DNA of 64,000 nucleotides from Novosphingobium ginsenosidimutans (GTDB lineage Bacteria; Pseudomonadota; Alphaproteobacteria; Sphingomonadales; Sphingomonadaceae): assembly GCF_007954425.1 (NCBI RefSeq), contig NZ_CP042345.1:372001-436000 (forward strand), read 5' to 3'. A program made the translations under genes and the position numbers. Numbering within the stretch: the first letter of the stretch is position 1; each line of letters opens with the position of its first letter. This document shows positions 1-8,163 of this stretch, piece by piece. Below the pieces are notes generated by a model, which was not told the origin of the DNA, ran no database searches, and saw only the letters and a program-made list of their open reading frames with translations.

Positions 1-2
1 CG

Positions 3-527
3 CTGCGCTCGGCCAACGATATCCTGGGCGGCAACTTCCTCTCGCGCATCAACATGAACCTGCGCGAGACCAAGGGCTGGTCCTATGGCGCCGGCAGCGG
101 CGTGGGCAACACCCAGGACCGGGTCACATTCCGCGTCCAGGCACCGGTCCAGGCTGACCGTACCGGGGATTCGATCGCCGAGATCCGCAAGGAACTGACC
201 AGCTTCCTCACAACCAACGGCGTGAGCGCCGAGGAGCTGGGCTGGTCAACCACCGGCAGCGCGCGCGAACTCCCCGGCTCATTCGAAACCTCGGGTGACG
301 TGCTGGGCGGCCTGGTCAACATCGTCAACTTCAAGCGGCCGGACACCTGGTACGAGACCCTGGCCGATCGCTACAAGACGATGACCGCAGCCGAGCTCGA
401 CGCCAAGGCGCGCGAGATGAAACTGGGCGAAGGTCTGGTCTATGTCGTGGTCGGCGATGCCAAGGTGGTCGAACCGCAGCTTAAGCAGCTCGGCCTTCCG
501 GTAGAGGTAATTCCAGCCGCCAAGTGA
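3..527 (+). CDS. M16 family zinc peptidase, C-terminal part (5' end outside window)
   Basis: The reading frame is open from the first bases, so this is the 3' end of a longer gene. The visible residues begin in the C-terminal M16 homology domain: GGNFLSRINMNLRE followed by KGWSYGAGSG is the conserved R/Y-containing segment that closes the substrate chamber in insulinase/pitrilysin-like proteases. The zinc-binding HxxEH motif is not in this part. Family members are periplasmic or processing peptidases that degrade or trim peptides. The internal ATG at 54 lies inside the conserved motif and is not the start. Family assignment is confident; exact substrate is unknown. Confidence 0.88.
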   Translation: MRSANDILGGNFLSRINMNLRETKGWSYGAGSGVGNTQDRVTFRVQAPVQADRTGDSIAEIRKELTSFLTTNGVSAEELGWSTTGSARELPGSFETSGDVLGGLVNIVNFKRPDTWYETLADRYKTMTAAELDAKAREMKLGEGLVYVVVGDAKVVEPQLKQLGLPVEVIPAAK

Positions 528-621
528 CCCTGCTCTGGCCCGCGCGCTGCCCGATTGACAGCGGCGCGCGGGCGAGCAAGGAAGAACTTACTTACCCCGC
601 TGTAAGTTGAGGAGAGAATCG

Positions 622-921
622 ATGTCGATTGCAGGCACTTATGAATGCGTGACCAAGACCCCGATGGGCGATCAGAAGAGCGAGTTCACGATCGTGGTTG
701 ATGGTGACACCTTCACCGGCAAGAACGCCGGGGCGATGGGTTCGATGGACCTTGAAAACGGCAAGATCGACGGCAACAAGCTGACCTGGTCAATGAAGAT
801 GACCGTCCCGATGCCGATGACGCTGGAAGGCGAAGCAACCGTCGATGGCGACACGATCACCGGCGGCGTAAAGGCCGGCGCATTCGGCACTTTCCCGATG
901 AGCGGCACCCGCAAGGGCTGA
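622..921 (+). CDS. small hypothetical protein (about 99 aa), beta-rich, cytoplasmic
   Basis: The chosen start is the ATG at 622, preceded by a GAGGAGAG ribosome binding site; a TTG at 607 in the same frame lies upstream of that site and is unlikely. The protein has no signal peptide. It alternates short strands rich in D, G, T and K (for example VVDGDTFTGK and VDGDTITGGVK), suggesting a small beta-barrel or sheet repeat. I know similar unnamed proteins from sphingomonads but no function. It stands alone, closed by a strong terminator. Confidence 0.75.
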   Translation: MSIAGTYECVTKTPMGDQKSEFTIVVDGDTFTGKNAGAMGSMDLENGKIDGNKLTWSMKMTVPMPMTLEGEATVDGDTITGGVKAGAFGTFPMSGTRKG

Positions 922-942
922 TCTCGGCGAACCGAACAGCAA

Positions 943-979
943 GGGCGCCGGAGGCAGTGCTTCCGGCGCCCCTTCTTTT
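943..979 (+). terminator. Rho-independent terminator
   Basis: A 10-bp perfect stem (GGGCGCCGGA at 943-952 pairing with TCCGGCGCCC at 962-971) is followed by CTTCTTTT. It closes the small gene ending at 921 and separates it from the convergent gene whose stop codon is at 991. Confidence 0.8.
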
Positions 980-990
980 GCCCGCAAGGC

Positions 991-1917
991 TTACTTCTTG
1001 ATCTTGACCTGGGTCTTGATGACCGGGTTGGGCACATCTTGTCCGGTACGCAGATCGATAACCGTATCGCGGCGATAGGCCAGCACGCCTTGGATCGGGG
1101 GAATCCGCGTGAACATCAGCGCGTAGTAGTTGTTGAGCTTGCCGTGGGCGTGGAACTCGGCCTGCACCGCGGGCAATGCCTTGAGGCTGTCCGGCACGCC
1201 ATAGGCCAGCTTGGGCCGTCCGGCACCAGGCATGTCAACCGGTTCGCCCTTCTTTGCCGCCTTCTCCTCTGCCCGCCGCCAGGCGTCGGCGCTCGCGACA
1301 TCCCAGTCCTTCACAGCATCGGGCGCAGCGATCAGGAAGTTGCCCAGATCGGTGATCACGCCTGGCTTCACTTCGAACCGGACTGTTCCCATGCAGAAGC
1401 ACTGTCCGCCGGTGATCCCGCCCGGCTGCATCAGCACCGGACCATAATAGATGTAGGTGCCTGGTTTAACTGCAGTGAGGTAGTTGAAGCGACTTGCGAC
1501 TTCATCCTTGTTATAGATGAACATCGGCCCGAACGACACGGTATCGCGCAATTCGATCGGATCGATCGAGAAGTTCTCGGGCGTTGGCTCGACCGGGGGT
1601 TCGGGTGGCGCCTTGCGGGTCTGCTTGGCGATGGCAACTTCGGCTTCCCAGTCTTTGACCTTGCTGGGGTACTTCTTCTGCGCCTTGGCGAAGGCTTCGT
1701 CCCAGTCCTTCTTGTGTTCGGCGCGGGTGCTGTCATCCGGCACGCGCAGGAAAGTCCCGAAAGTGCGGTAGTTAGCCTGGATGAAGATATAGCCTGATGC
1801 CGGATCGAGCTTCTGCTTGCCCGAAACAAGGTTTTTCTCCTCGACCGCCTGGGCCAGGACCAGTGATGGAGCAACCAGCGCGCTGGCCGCCAGGATCAGT
1901 TTAAGTGCGCGGATCAC
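991..1917 (-). CDS. exported hypothetical protein (308 aa)
   Basis: A signal peptide is visible: MIRALK, a hydrophobic run and a LVLAQA cleavage region near residue 23. The mature protein has a charged Lys/Glu-rich and proline-rich segment (about residues 65-115) and a later GGQCFCMGTVRFEV segment with two cysteines. It overlaps the upstream exported gene (1914-2504) by the four bases ATGA, so the two are translationally coupled and probably act together in the periplasm. I do not recognise a named domain. Confidence 0.78.
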   Translation of the reverse strand: MIRALKLILAASALVAPSLVLAQAVEEKNLVSGKQKLDPASGYIFIQANYRTFGTFLRVPDDSTRAEHKKDWDEAFAKAQKKYPSKVKDWEAEVAIAKQTRKAPPEPPVEPTPENFSIDPIELRDTVSFGPMFIYNKDEVASRFNYLTAVKPGTYIYYGPVLMQPGGITGGQCFCMGTVRFEVKPGVITDLGNFLIAAPDAVKDWDVASADAWRRAEEKAAKKGEPVDMPGAGRPKLAYGVPDSLKALPAVQAEFHAHGKLNNYYALMFTRIPPIQGVLAYRRDTVIDLRTGQDVPNPVIKTQVKIKK

Positions 1918-2504
1918 AGCCCCAACTCCTTCGTCTCGGGCTTAGGCCCCGATGCCACCAGTGCCTGGATCTCAAGCGCGTCGTCGCGCTCGCCCTCCTT
2001 CTTGCGGCCGTGACCTTCCTCGAAGTTGAAGTCCTTCCACAGCTCTCCGGAAATGCCGTAGCGCTGATAGCCCTTGAAACCCATGCAGTTGCGCAGATTG
2101 ATCCGGCGCTGCTGGCGGCGCGCGGCCGAACCGAAGATCGCATCGGCGATCAGGCCGCCAACTGCCGAGCCGATCCCGGCGGCCAAGACGCCATAGTTCG
2201 CCATGGCGCCGGCCATCGCCGCACTGCCATCAAGATAGATGCTTGAGCCGCTCGCGAGGGCGTCACATTCGCGAATGTCCGAATAGGCTTCAGCAAAGCC
2301 GGTGCCTTCGCGGTGGAAATAGAAGTACTTGTCGAAGTCGGCCTCGTCCGCCGGGGTCGGGGTGAAGTCCAGCTTGGGCATGGCCAGCGTGGCCGGATCG
2401 GGCAGCTCATAGGGCACGATCTGCGGCGCGGCCTGCTCCTGCGCCCCCACCGGCATCGACGCGAAGGCCACGGCAACAGCCGTAACCAGCGAAACACTCC
2501 GCAT
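1914..2504 (-). CDS. exported hypothetical protein with glycine-rich segment (196 aa)
   Basis: It starts with a signal peptide (MRSVSLVTAVAVAFASMPVGAQ, cleavage near residue 21). Around residues 85-125 there is an Ala/Gly-rich hydrophobic stretch (AMAGAMANYGVLAAGIGSAV), resembling a glycine-zipper membrane segment. It is followed by a basic R/Q-rich turn and a single Cys in NLRNCMGFKGY. It is first in a two-gene unit with 991-1917 and shares ATGA with it. A cell-envelope role is inferred from the signal peptide and zipper; no specific family is claimed. Confidence 0.75.
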   Translation of the reverse strand: MRSVSLVTAVAVAFASMPVGAQEQAAPQIVPYELPDPATLAMPKLDFTPTPADEADFDKYFYFHREGTGFAEAYSDIRECDALASGSSIYLDGSAAMAGAMANYGVLAAGIGSAVGGLIADAIFGSAARRQQRRINLRNCMGFKGYQRYGISGELWKDFNFEEGHGRKKEGERDDALEIQALVASGPKPETKELGL

Positions 2505-2555
2505 TCTGGACCCCTCCCCCGGACATCAATTGGGAGGTTTCTGCGTTACCGTCAG

Positions 2556-4049
2556 CTAGTTGGCAAGCGCCTTGCGCAAGAGTTCGTTGACAACCTGCGG
2601 GTTGGCCTTGCCCTGCATCGCCTTCATCGTCTGGCCGACGAAGAACCCGAACAGCGCTTCCTTGCCGCCCTTGTACTCGGCCAACTTGTCGGCATTGTCG
2701 GCCAGGATCTGCGCGATCGCCGCTTCAATCGCGCCGGTGTCGCTGGTCTGCTTGTTGGCGTCGATTTCAGCCGCAAGGTCGATGTCGCTGGTGAGGTAGG
2801 CGGCGAAGATTTCCTTGGCCTTACTGCCCGAGATCGTGCCTTCGCTCGCCGCGACGATCAACGCGGTATTGGCCGCAACCGTGTTCTTGGGGTGCGCCGC
2901 CCCTTCCGGGATCGACTTCAGCACACCGGCCCGCTCAGACAACAGCCAGTTGGCGACCCGCTTGGCAAGGTCACGCTCGCCCTTGCCGCTGGCCTTGACC
3001 ACGGCGGCCAGCATTTCCTCAAACTGCTGGTAGGTTTCGACCTCTAGCGTCAGCTGCGCCGCATCATAGGGCGAAAGACCCAGCGCAGTCTCATAGCGGT
3101 GACGCTTGGCATCGGGCAGCTCGGGCAGGCTGGCGCGGCATTCCTCAAGGAAGGCATCGTCCAGTTCCAGCGGCAGCAGGTCAGGATCGGGGAAATAGCG
3201 ATAGTCGTGCGCATCTTCCTTGCTGCGCATCGAGCGGGTCTCGTTCTTGTCCGGATCGTAGAGCCGGGTTTCCTGGACAACCGTGCCGCCGTCCTCGATC
3301 ACGCCAACCTGGCGCATCGCCTCCTGCTCGACCACAGCCATCACGAAGCGGACCGAGTTGACGTTCTTGGTCTCGGTGCGGGTGCCGAAGGGCTCGCCCG
3401 GACGGCGGACCGAAACGTTGACGTCGGCGCGCATCGAGCCCTGGTCCATGTTGCCATCGCAGGACCCGACATAGCGCAGGATCTGCCGCAGCTTGGCGAC
3501 ATAAGCCCCAGCCTCGGCCGGTGAGCGCATGTCGGGGCGGCTGACGATCTCCATGAGCGCCACGCCCGAGCGATTGAGATCGACATAGGACATGGTCGGG
3601 TGCTGATCGTGCATCAGCTTGCCGGCGTCCTGTTCAACGTGGATCCGCTCGATCCCGATGGTCTTGGTCGAACCTTCCGGGTCCTTTTCGTCCAGGATCA
3701 CCTCGATCGCGCCCTCACCCACGATCGGGTGGTAGAGCTGGCTGATCTGATAGCCCTGCGGCAGATCGGCATAGAAGTAGTTCTTGCGATCAAACCGCGA
3801 CCACTTGTTGATCTGCGCGTTGATCGCCATCCCGGTGCGCACTGCCTGGCGAATGCACTCACGGTTCGGCACCGGCAGCATGCCGGGCATGGCCGCGTCG
3901 ACCAGGCTGACCTGGCTGTTGGGCTCCGCGCCAAAGGCCGTAGCGGCGCCGGAGAACAGCTTGGCCTGAGTGGAAACCTGGGCGTGGACTTCCAACCCGA
4001 TCACCACTTCCCATTCGCCCGTGGCGCCCTGAATGCGATAGTTGCTCAT
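2556..4049 (-). CDS. gatB: aspartyl/glutamyl-tRNA amidotransferase subunit B
   Basis: GatB is the kinase/transferase subunit of GatCAB. It phosphorylates Glu-tRNA(Gln) or Asp-tRNA(Asn) and transfers ammonia to make the correctly charged tRNA. The N-terminus [12 protein letters not shown], the [10 protein letters not shown] segment and the [13 protein letters not shown] motif are family hallmarks, and the C-terminal tail (about residues 350-498) is the YqeY-like tRNA-binding region. The start is ATG at 4049 (MSNYRIQG); the frame stays open upstream to 4133, but that part overlaps gatA. The 498-aa length is normal. It lies one base downstream of the gatA stop. Confidence 0.98.
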   Translation of the reverse strand: MSNYRIQGATGEWEVVIGLEVHAQVSTQAKLFSGAATAFGAEPNSQVSLVDAAMPGMLPVPNRECIRQAVRTGMAINAQINKWSRFDRKNYFYADLPQGYQISQLYHPIVGEGAIEVILDEKDPEGSTKTIGIERIHVEQDAGKLMHDQHPTMSYVDLNRSGVALMEIVSRPDMRSPAEAGAYVAKLRQILRYVGSCDGNMDQGSMRADVNVSVRRPGEPFGTRTETKNVNSVRFVMAVVEQEAMRQVGVIEDGGTVVQETRLYDPDKNETRSMRSKEDAHDYRYFPDPDLLPLELDDAFLEECRASLPELPDAKRHRYETALGLSPYDAAQLTLEVETYQQFEEMLAAVVKASGKGERDLAKRVANWLLSERAGVLKSIPEGAAHPKNTVAANTALIVAASEGTISGSKAKEIFAAYLTSDIDLAAEIDANKQTSDTGAIEAAIAQILADNADKLAEYKGGKEALFGFFVGQTMKAMQGKANPQVVNELLRKALAN

Positions 4050-4050
4050 C

Positions 4051-5538
4051 TTACCACCACTTTTCCGGCTTGGCCGAGAACTGAGCGCGGCTTTCGATCG
4101 CGAGGCCGGCGTTGAGGACACCCTGCTCGTCAAACGGCCTGCCGACGATCTGCAGGCCCAGCGGCAGTCCCTCGCGGTTGAGTCCAGCGGGGACCGACAT
4201 GGCTGGCAGGCCAGCGAGGCTCGCCGGGACGGCGAAGACGTCGTTGAGGTACATGCTCAATGGATCGTCGCTCTTCTCGCCCAGGCCGAAGGCGGCGGTC
4301 GGCGCGGTGGGTGCCAGGATCACGTCGCACAGGGTGAAGGCGTTCTTGAAGTCCTGCGCGATCAGGGTGCGGACCTTCTGCGCCTGGGTGTAATAGGCGT
4401 CATAGAAGCCGGCCGAGAGCACATAAGTGCCGATCAGGATGCGGCGCTTGACCTCTGCCCCGAACCCCGCCGCGCGGGTGGCGGCGTACATGTCCTGCAG
4501 GCCGGCCCCATCGGGCAGGTCGCGCAGGCCGTAGCGGACACCATCATAGCGGGCGAGGTTGGACGAGGCTTCGGCCGGTGCGATGATGTAATAGGCCGGC
4601 AGGGCGTACTTGGTGTGCGGCAGCGACACGTCGACGATCTCGGCGCCCGCGTCCTTCAGCCAGGCAATCCCGGCATCCCAGCTGGCGGCAACATCGGCGT
4701 CCATCCCGTCCATGCGGTATTCACGCGGGATGCCGACCTTCTTGCCCTTGAGGTCGCCCGAGAGGCCGGCTTCCCATGCGGGCACCGGCAGGTCGAGGCT
4801 GGTCGAATCCTTCGGATCGAACCCGGCCATGGCTTCCAGCATGATCGCGCAATCGCGCACGTCGCGGGCCATCGGCCCAGCCTGGTCGAGCGACGAAGCA
4901 AAGGCGACGATGCCCCAGCGCGAGCAGCGGCCGTAAGTCGGCTTGATACCCGAAATGCCGGTAAAGGCGGCGGGCTGGCGGATCGAGCCGCCGGTGTCGG
5001 TGCCGGTCGCAGCAGGGGCAAGCCGGGCCGAGACTGCCGCCGAGCTGCCGCCCGAAGACCCGCCGGGCGCCAGCGCCGCATTGCCGCCATCGTTGCGCCG
5101 CCAGGGCGAGATGACATTGCCGAAGTAGCTCGTCTCGTTCGACGAACCCATCGCAAACTGGTCAAGGTTCAGCTTGCCCAGCATGCCCGCGCCGGCATCC
5201 CACAGCTTCTGGCTGACGGTGCTTTCGTATTCGGGCGTGAAGCCTTCGAGGATGTGGCTGGCGGCAGTGGTCTGGACGCCCTTGGTGGCGAACAGGTCCT
5301 TCATGCCGATCGGCACGCCGCCCATTTTGCCGAGCGGCTCACCCTTGGCGCGCTTGGCATCGGTGGCCCGCGCCGCTTCCAGCGCCTTCTCCGGCGTGGC
5401 GACGATGAAGGCGTTCAGCGCGCTCTGCGCGGCGGCGACATTGGCGTTGAACGCTTCGGCCACTTCAACCGCGGTGAAATCACCCTTGGCGACACCGTCG
5501 CGGATCGCCGCGACGCCCAGTTCGGTCAGGTCGGTCAT
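4051..5538 (-). CDS. gatA: aspartyl/glutamyl-tRNA amidotransferase subunit A
   Basis: GatA is the amidase that releases ammonia from glutamine for GatB. The Ser-cisSer-Lys triad of the amidase-signature family is complete: Lys80 in [10 protein letters not shown], Ser161 in the GGSSGGSS loop and Ser185 in [12 protein letters not shown]. Its length of 495 aa is typical. It sits in the order gatC-gatA-gatB on the minus strand with one-base gaps, a co-transcribed and probably translationally coupled block. The organism therefore uses indirect Gln- and/or Asn-tRNA charging. Confidence 0.98.
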   Translation of the reverse strand: MTDLTELGVAAIRDGVAKGDFTAVEVAEAFNANVAAAQSALNAFIVATPEKALEAARATDAKRAKGEPLGKMGGVPIGMKDLFATKGVQTTAASHILEGFTPEYESTVSQKLWDAGAGMLGKLNLDQFAMGSSNETSYFGNVISPWRRNDGGNAALAPGGSSGGSSAAVSARLAPAATGTDTGGSIRQPAAFTGISGIKPTYGRCSRWGIVAFASSLDQAGPMARDVRDCAIMLEAMAGFDPKDSTSLDLPVPAWEAGLSGDLKGKKVGIPREYRMDGMDADVAASWDAGIAWLKDAGAEIVDVSLPHTKYALPAYYIIAPAEASSNLARYDGVRYGLRDLPDGAGLQDMYAATRAAGFGAEVKRRILIGTYVLSAGFYDAYYTQAQKVRTLIAQDFKNAFTLCDVILAPTAPTAAFGLGEKSDDPLSMYLNDVFAVPASLAGLPAMSVPAGLNREGLPLGLQIVGRPFDEQGVLNAGLAIESRAQFSAKPEKWW

Positions 5539-5539
5539 G

Positions 5540-5842
5540 CTATTCGATCACCTTGGGCACGCCGAAGAAGCCGTGTTCGGCCGCAGGGGCGTTGGCGAGG
5601 ATGGCATCGCGGTTGTCACCGCCGGTCAGCGGATCGGCGTTGACCACGTCATCGCGCAGGCGGAGCTTGTTCTCGATCACGGCGGTCATCGGCTCGACGC
5701 CGGTGACATCGACTTCACCGAGCTGCTCGACCCAGGCGAGGATCCCGTTCAGTTCCGGCACCATCGCCGCAACTTCACCCTCGGACAGCTTGATCCGGGC
5801 CAGCGCGGCGATCTTGGCCACGGTAGCGGTATCGACCGACAT
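5540..5842 (-). CDS. gatC: aspartyl/glutamyl-tRNA amidotransferase subunit C
   Basis: This is the small (100 aa) belt subunit that wraps GatA and GatB together. It begins [16 protein letters not shown] and carries the ILAWVEQL helix and the GVEPMT segment typical of GatC. It is the first gene of gatCAB; its stop lies one base before the gatA start. About 70 bases separate it from the FKBP gene upstream, so it may share transcription with that gene. Confidence 0.96.
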   Translation of the reverse strand: MSVDTATVAKIAALARIKLSEGEVAAMVPELNGILAWVEQLGEVDVTGVEPMTAVIENKLRLRDDVVNADPLTGGDNRDAILANAPAAEHGFFGVPKVIE

Positions 5843-5912
5843 GGCGTTCCCTTAGGTTAGAATTGGTTGCCAGCGCGCTAGCATCGGCCAGCGCGCGCTT
5901 CAAGGCAGGTGC

Positions 5913-6479
5913 TTATTGCGGCTGGGGCGGCATGCCGCCCTTGGGCATTCCGCCCTTGGCCGCGCCGCCGCCCTGGGCCTGCATCTGCTGCTGCAGCTGC
6001 TGCATCATCCGCATCTGGGCCTCAACCTCGGCCCGGCTCTTGAAATCGAGCAGTTCGATCTCGAACACCAGATCCGAATTGGCCGGAATCTCGACCGCGC
6101 CGGTCTGCGGGTTGCGCTGCGCCTGAGCGCCATAGGCCAGCTCGGCCGGGATCTCGACCTTGTACTTGCCGCCCTTCTGCATCTTTTCGAGCGCCTGGGT
6201 GAAGCCGGGGATCACGCCTTCCACCGGAAAGACCGCGCGTTCGGCCTGGTCGAAGACCTTGCCGTTTTCCAGCATGCCCTTGTAGTTGATCTGGACCACA
6301 TCGGCGACGGTCGGCGAAGGGCCGGTGCCGGCCTTGATCACATCGACATCGACGCCCTTGGGCAGGGTGGCCCAGGCCAGGCCGCCAGCCGCCAGCGCCG
6401 CCGCGGCCACGCCCAGCCACAGCTTGCCCAGCGCGCCCTTGGCGATCGGTTGCAGCGGAACGCGGGTGATCTCGGTCAT
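5913..6479 (-). CDS. membrane-anchored FKBP-type peptidyl-prolyl cis-trans isomerase
   Basis: A single hydrophobic segment (about residues 18-40, LWLGVAAAALAAGGLAWATL) anchors an FKBP domain (about 55-150). The domain shows VQINYKGMLENGKVFD, VIPGFTQALEKM and AELAYGAQA, which form the isomerase pocket. The C-terminus is a low-complexity Gln/Gly/Met/Pro tail (QQMQAQGGGAAKGG) that could be a flexible binding tail. The role is accelerating proline isomerisation during folding at the membrane or in the periplasm. It lies between rpsU and gatCAB on the minus strand. Confidence 0.93.
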   Translation of the reverse strand: MTEITRVPLQPIAKGALGKLWLGVAAAALAAGGLAWATLPKGVDVDVIKAGTGPSPTVADVVQINYKGMLENGKVFDQAERAVFPVEGVIPGFTQALEKMQKGGKYKVEIPAELAYGAQAQRNPQTGAVEIPANSDLVFEIELLDFKSRAEVEAQMRMMQQLQQQMQAQGGGAAKGGMPKGGMPPQPQ

Positions 6480-6504
6480 GAATTCTCTTCCTGCTATGCG
6501 CCAA

Positions 6505-6533
6505 AAGCGAAGGGCGCGGATTGCTCCGCGCCC
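6505..6533 (-). terminator. Rho-independent terminator downstream of rpsU
   Basis: On the minus strand a 9-bp stem (GGGCGCGGA / TCCGCGCCC, 6512-6533) with a four-base loop is followed by TTCGCTTTT. It lies between the rpsU stop and the FKBP start, and would end or attenuate rpsU transcription. Confidence 0.65.
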
Positions 6534-6563
6534 TCATGGCTTATCGGCAAAACGCGCGCAAGC

Positions 6564-6770
6564 TTACTTGACGCCGTCACGCTCCATCCGCTTGCGCTCC
6601 ATCTTGCGGGCGCGGCGGACAGCGGCGGCCTTTTCACGGGCGCGCTTTTCCGAAGGCTTTTCGAAGTGACGGCGCAGCTTCATCTCGCGGTACACGCCCT
6701 CACGCTGCAGCTTCTTCTTAAGCGCGCGCAGAGCCTGTTCGACATTGTTGTCGCGGACGAGAATTTGCAT
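6564..6770 (-). CDS. rpsU: 30S ribosomal protein bS21
   Basis: This small basic protein (68 aa) starts [20 protein letters not shown] and continues with the [20 protein letters not shown] core and a Lys/Arg-rich end, all characteristic of bS21. That protein helps mRNA base-pair with the anti-Shine-Dalgarno region of 16S rRNA. The start is ATG at 6770; a longer open frame upstream has no similarity to the family. Confidence 0.97.
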   Translation of the reverse strand: MQILVRDNNVEQALRALKKKLQREGVYREMKLRRHFEKPSEKRAREKAAAVRRARKMERKRMERDGVK

Positions 6771-7263
6771 AAACCGACACACCTCACAAACGAAAGCACA
6801 GAGCCCCACGCGAATCTGTTCAGCGGGGTTGCGCCCTACGAAAAGCAACGAAAAACCGTGCCGAATCCGAACAGGACCGGCTCGAAGTGGGGGGCCGTTA
6901 GCAAGGAGTCGCCGCAAAGGCAAGCTTTTGCACGCTCCTGCGGCCGGACGTGCCGCCCCACGCCAAAGCCATCGGGATTCGGGCAGCGTTACGTTGGACT
7001 TGACACAGTTGACACCGAGTCCGCTTCTTCCAACAGGCTGGAACTGGCGGATTTGCTGGGCTTCGGGCCGTTTTTGGCGGGGATGCGCCGGTTGGAGAAT
7101 AAGAAAATGGGCCGCTGCGCGCAGCGGGTCAGCGCGCTGGCCGGCGAAGCGGGGGGATCGACGATAAGAAAGAGCCGGCGCGACTTTAGCAGGCGGTGGC
7201 GGTGTAGGAAAATCCATGGTCTCGTCGGAATTTCATTCAAAAATGCAGAAATGAAATTTTTCT
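6771..7263. other. intergenic region of about 490 bases, no gene seen
   Basis: This is the gap between the divergent rpsU and XRE regulator genes. Open frames cross it but lack start sites, family motifs or sensible composition. It must hold the rpsU promoter. The last 60 bases (7205-7263) turn AT-rich as they approach the XRE operator. I looked for SRP, 6S and tmRNA signatures and saw none. Confidence 0.5.
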
Positions 7264-7279
7264 GTTGTATATATACAAC
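7264..7279. promoter_or_regulatory. 16-bp perfect palindrome, probable XRE autoregulatory operator
   Basis: GTTGTATATATACAAC is a perfect 16-base inverted repeat placed 12 bases before the ATG of the XRE regulator at 7291. Its position overlaps where the core promoter or leader should be, which fits autorepression by the adjacent small HTH protein. The assignment of binding protein is inference. Confidence 0.6.
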
Positions 7280-7290
7280 GACTCGATTAG

Positions 7291-7560
7291 ATGGCGCGCA
7301 TGCTCTTCAATCGCATCAATCTCTTTCGGCAGGAAAAGGGCCTCTCTCGCAAGGAGCTGGCAGAACTGGTTGCGGTGAACCCGCAAACCATCGGCTATCT
7401 TGAGCGGGGGGATTACCGGCCGACGGTAGAACTCGCCCTGAAACTGGCCCAGGCCTTTGGCGTGAGCGTGGAAACGCTGTTCGCGCTCGAACCCTTCCCA
7501 TCCCTTGCTGCGCAGCTTGATCGCAAGGCTGCCGAGGAGAACCGCAATGGTACAGACTGA
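7291..7560 (+). CDS. small XRE-family transcriptional regulator (89 aa)
   Basis: A single helix-turn-helix domain occupies most of the protein: RINLFRQEKGLSRKELAELV, then VNPQTIGYLERGDYRPTVE and LALKLAQAFGVSVETLF, matching the five-helix Cro/C1 fold of the YozG-like short regulators. ATG at 7291 or 7300 could be the start. It overlaps the next gene, a membrane protein, by 14 bases, so the two form one unit. Short XRE plus membrane-protein pairs usually have the regulator control the pair; the palindrome at 7264 supports autoregulation. Confidence 0.9.
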   Translation: MARMLFNRINLFRQEKGLSRKELAELVAVNPQTIGYLERGDYRPTVELALKLAQAFGVSVETLFALEPFPSLAAQLDRKAAEENRNGTD

Positions 7561-8011
7561 AGCCCCCCGTATCACCCGCATCAACCAGAGCCCGCGCACT
7601 GCCCGGATCCTTGGCAGCTATTCGCTGATCGCGATGCACAGCTGGTTCCTGGCCAAGCTGGGTCTGCCTTCGGCTGACGGTTCGGTCGAAGCAATCGTGG
7701 GCTTTGCCGCCCTCACCGGCATGATCGCCAGCATCGTGTTCTTTATCGGCACCTACGGCGTCATGGCCAATGCCCCCGATGCCATGCTGGACGAACGCGA
7801 GCTGGCCGATCGCAACCGCGCCTATTTCTCTGCCTTCAAGTATATCGTCGCGATGACTGTGCTGGGCGGCATGGTGCCCGAGTTCCTGGCCAAAGTGATC
7901 GGCTTTGAGTTGTCGGTCGGCGTCATGAAGAACTTCATGCTGCTGATGTTCACGACCGCGCTGGTCCTGCCAGGCTTTTTCCTTGCCTGGTCTGCGCGGG
8001 AGGAGATGTAA
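7547..8011 (+). CDS. hypothetical inner-membrane protein (154 aa), partner of XRE regulator
   Basis: Three to four hydrophobic helices are visible (about residues 22-38, 45-68, 98-115 and 125-147, the last ending VLPGFFLAWSARE). A charged cytosolic loop, MLDERELADRNRAYF, sits in the middle. The start is ATG at 7547, inside the end of the XRE gene and preceded by GAGGAG. I do not recognise a named family. The arrangement resembles other regulator-plus-membrane-protein cassettes of unknown function. Confidence 0.8.
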   Translation: MVQTEAPRITRINQSPRTARILGSYSLIAMHSWFLAKLGLPSADGSVEAIVGFAALTGMIASIVFFIGTYGVMANAPDAMLDERELADRNRAYFSAFKYIVAMTVLGGMVPEFLAKVIGFELSVGVMKNFMLLMFTTALVLPGFFLAWSAREEM

Positions 8012-8027
8012 GCGCTTTCCCTTCTCC

Positions 8028-8121
8028 GTCGCCCCGGACTTGATCCGGGGCCGGGTTTTTTCCCTGCCGCCTCCTCTCGCTCGCCAGTGCAGGCGGGACT
8101 CCGCATCAAGTGCGGGGTGAC
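8028..8121. repeat. diverged GTCaCCCCGGACTTGaTCCGGGG-type inverted repeat
   Basis: The left arm (8028-8052) carries CCCCGGACTTGATCCGGGG, itself a hairpin. The right arm (about 8101-8121) has CGCATCAAGTGCGGGGTGAC, a decayed complement. The layout matches the better-preserved copy at 9675-9779, and both lie right after a stop codon. This is a REP-like intergenic repeat of the kind common in sphingomonad genomes. Confidence 0.65.
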
Positions 8122-8163
8122 GCGGAAGGGTAAGTGGCGCTACACCCCGCCCCAGGGGGACGC

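Noticed and set aside
2313..3047. Long open frames antisense to gatB and other high-GC genes
   Set aside because: They mirror the third-position GC bias of the true genes and carry no family motifs.
6842..7010. Candidate small RNA (SRP or 6S type) between rpsU and the XRE gene
   Set aside because: The conserved SRP apical loop and 6S bubble features are absent; only unrelated short hairpins were seen.
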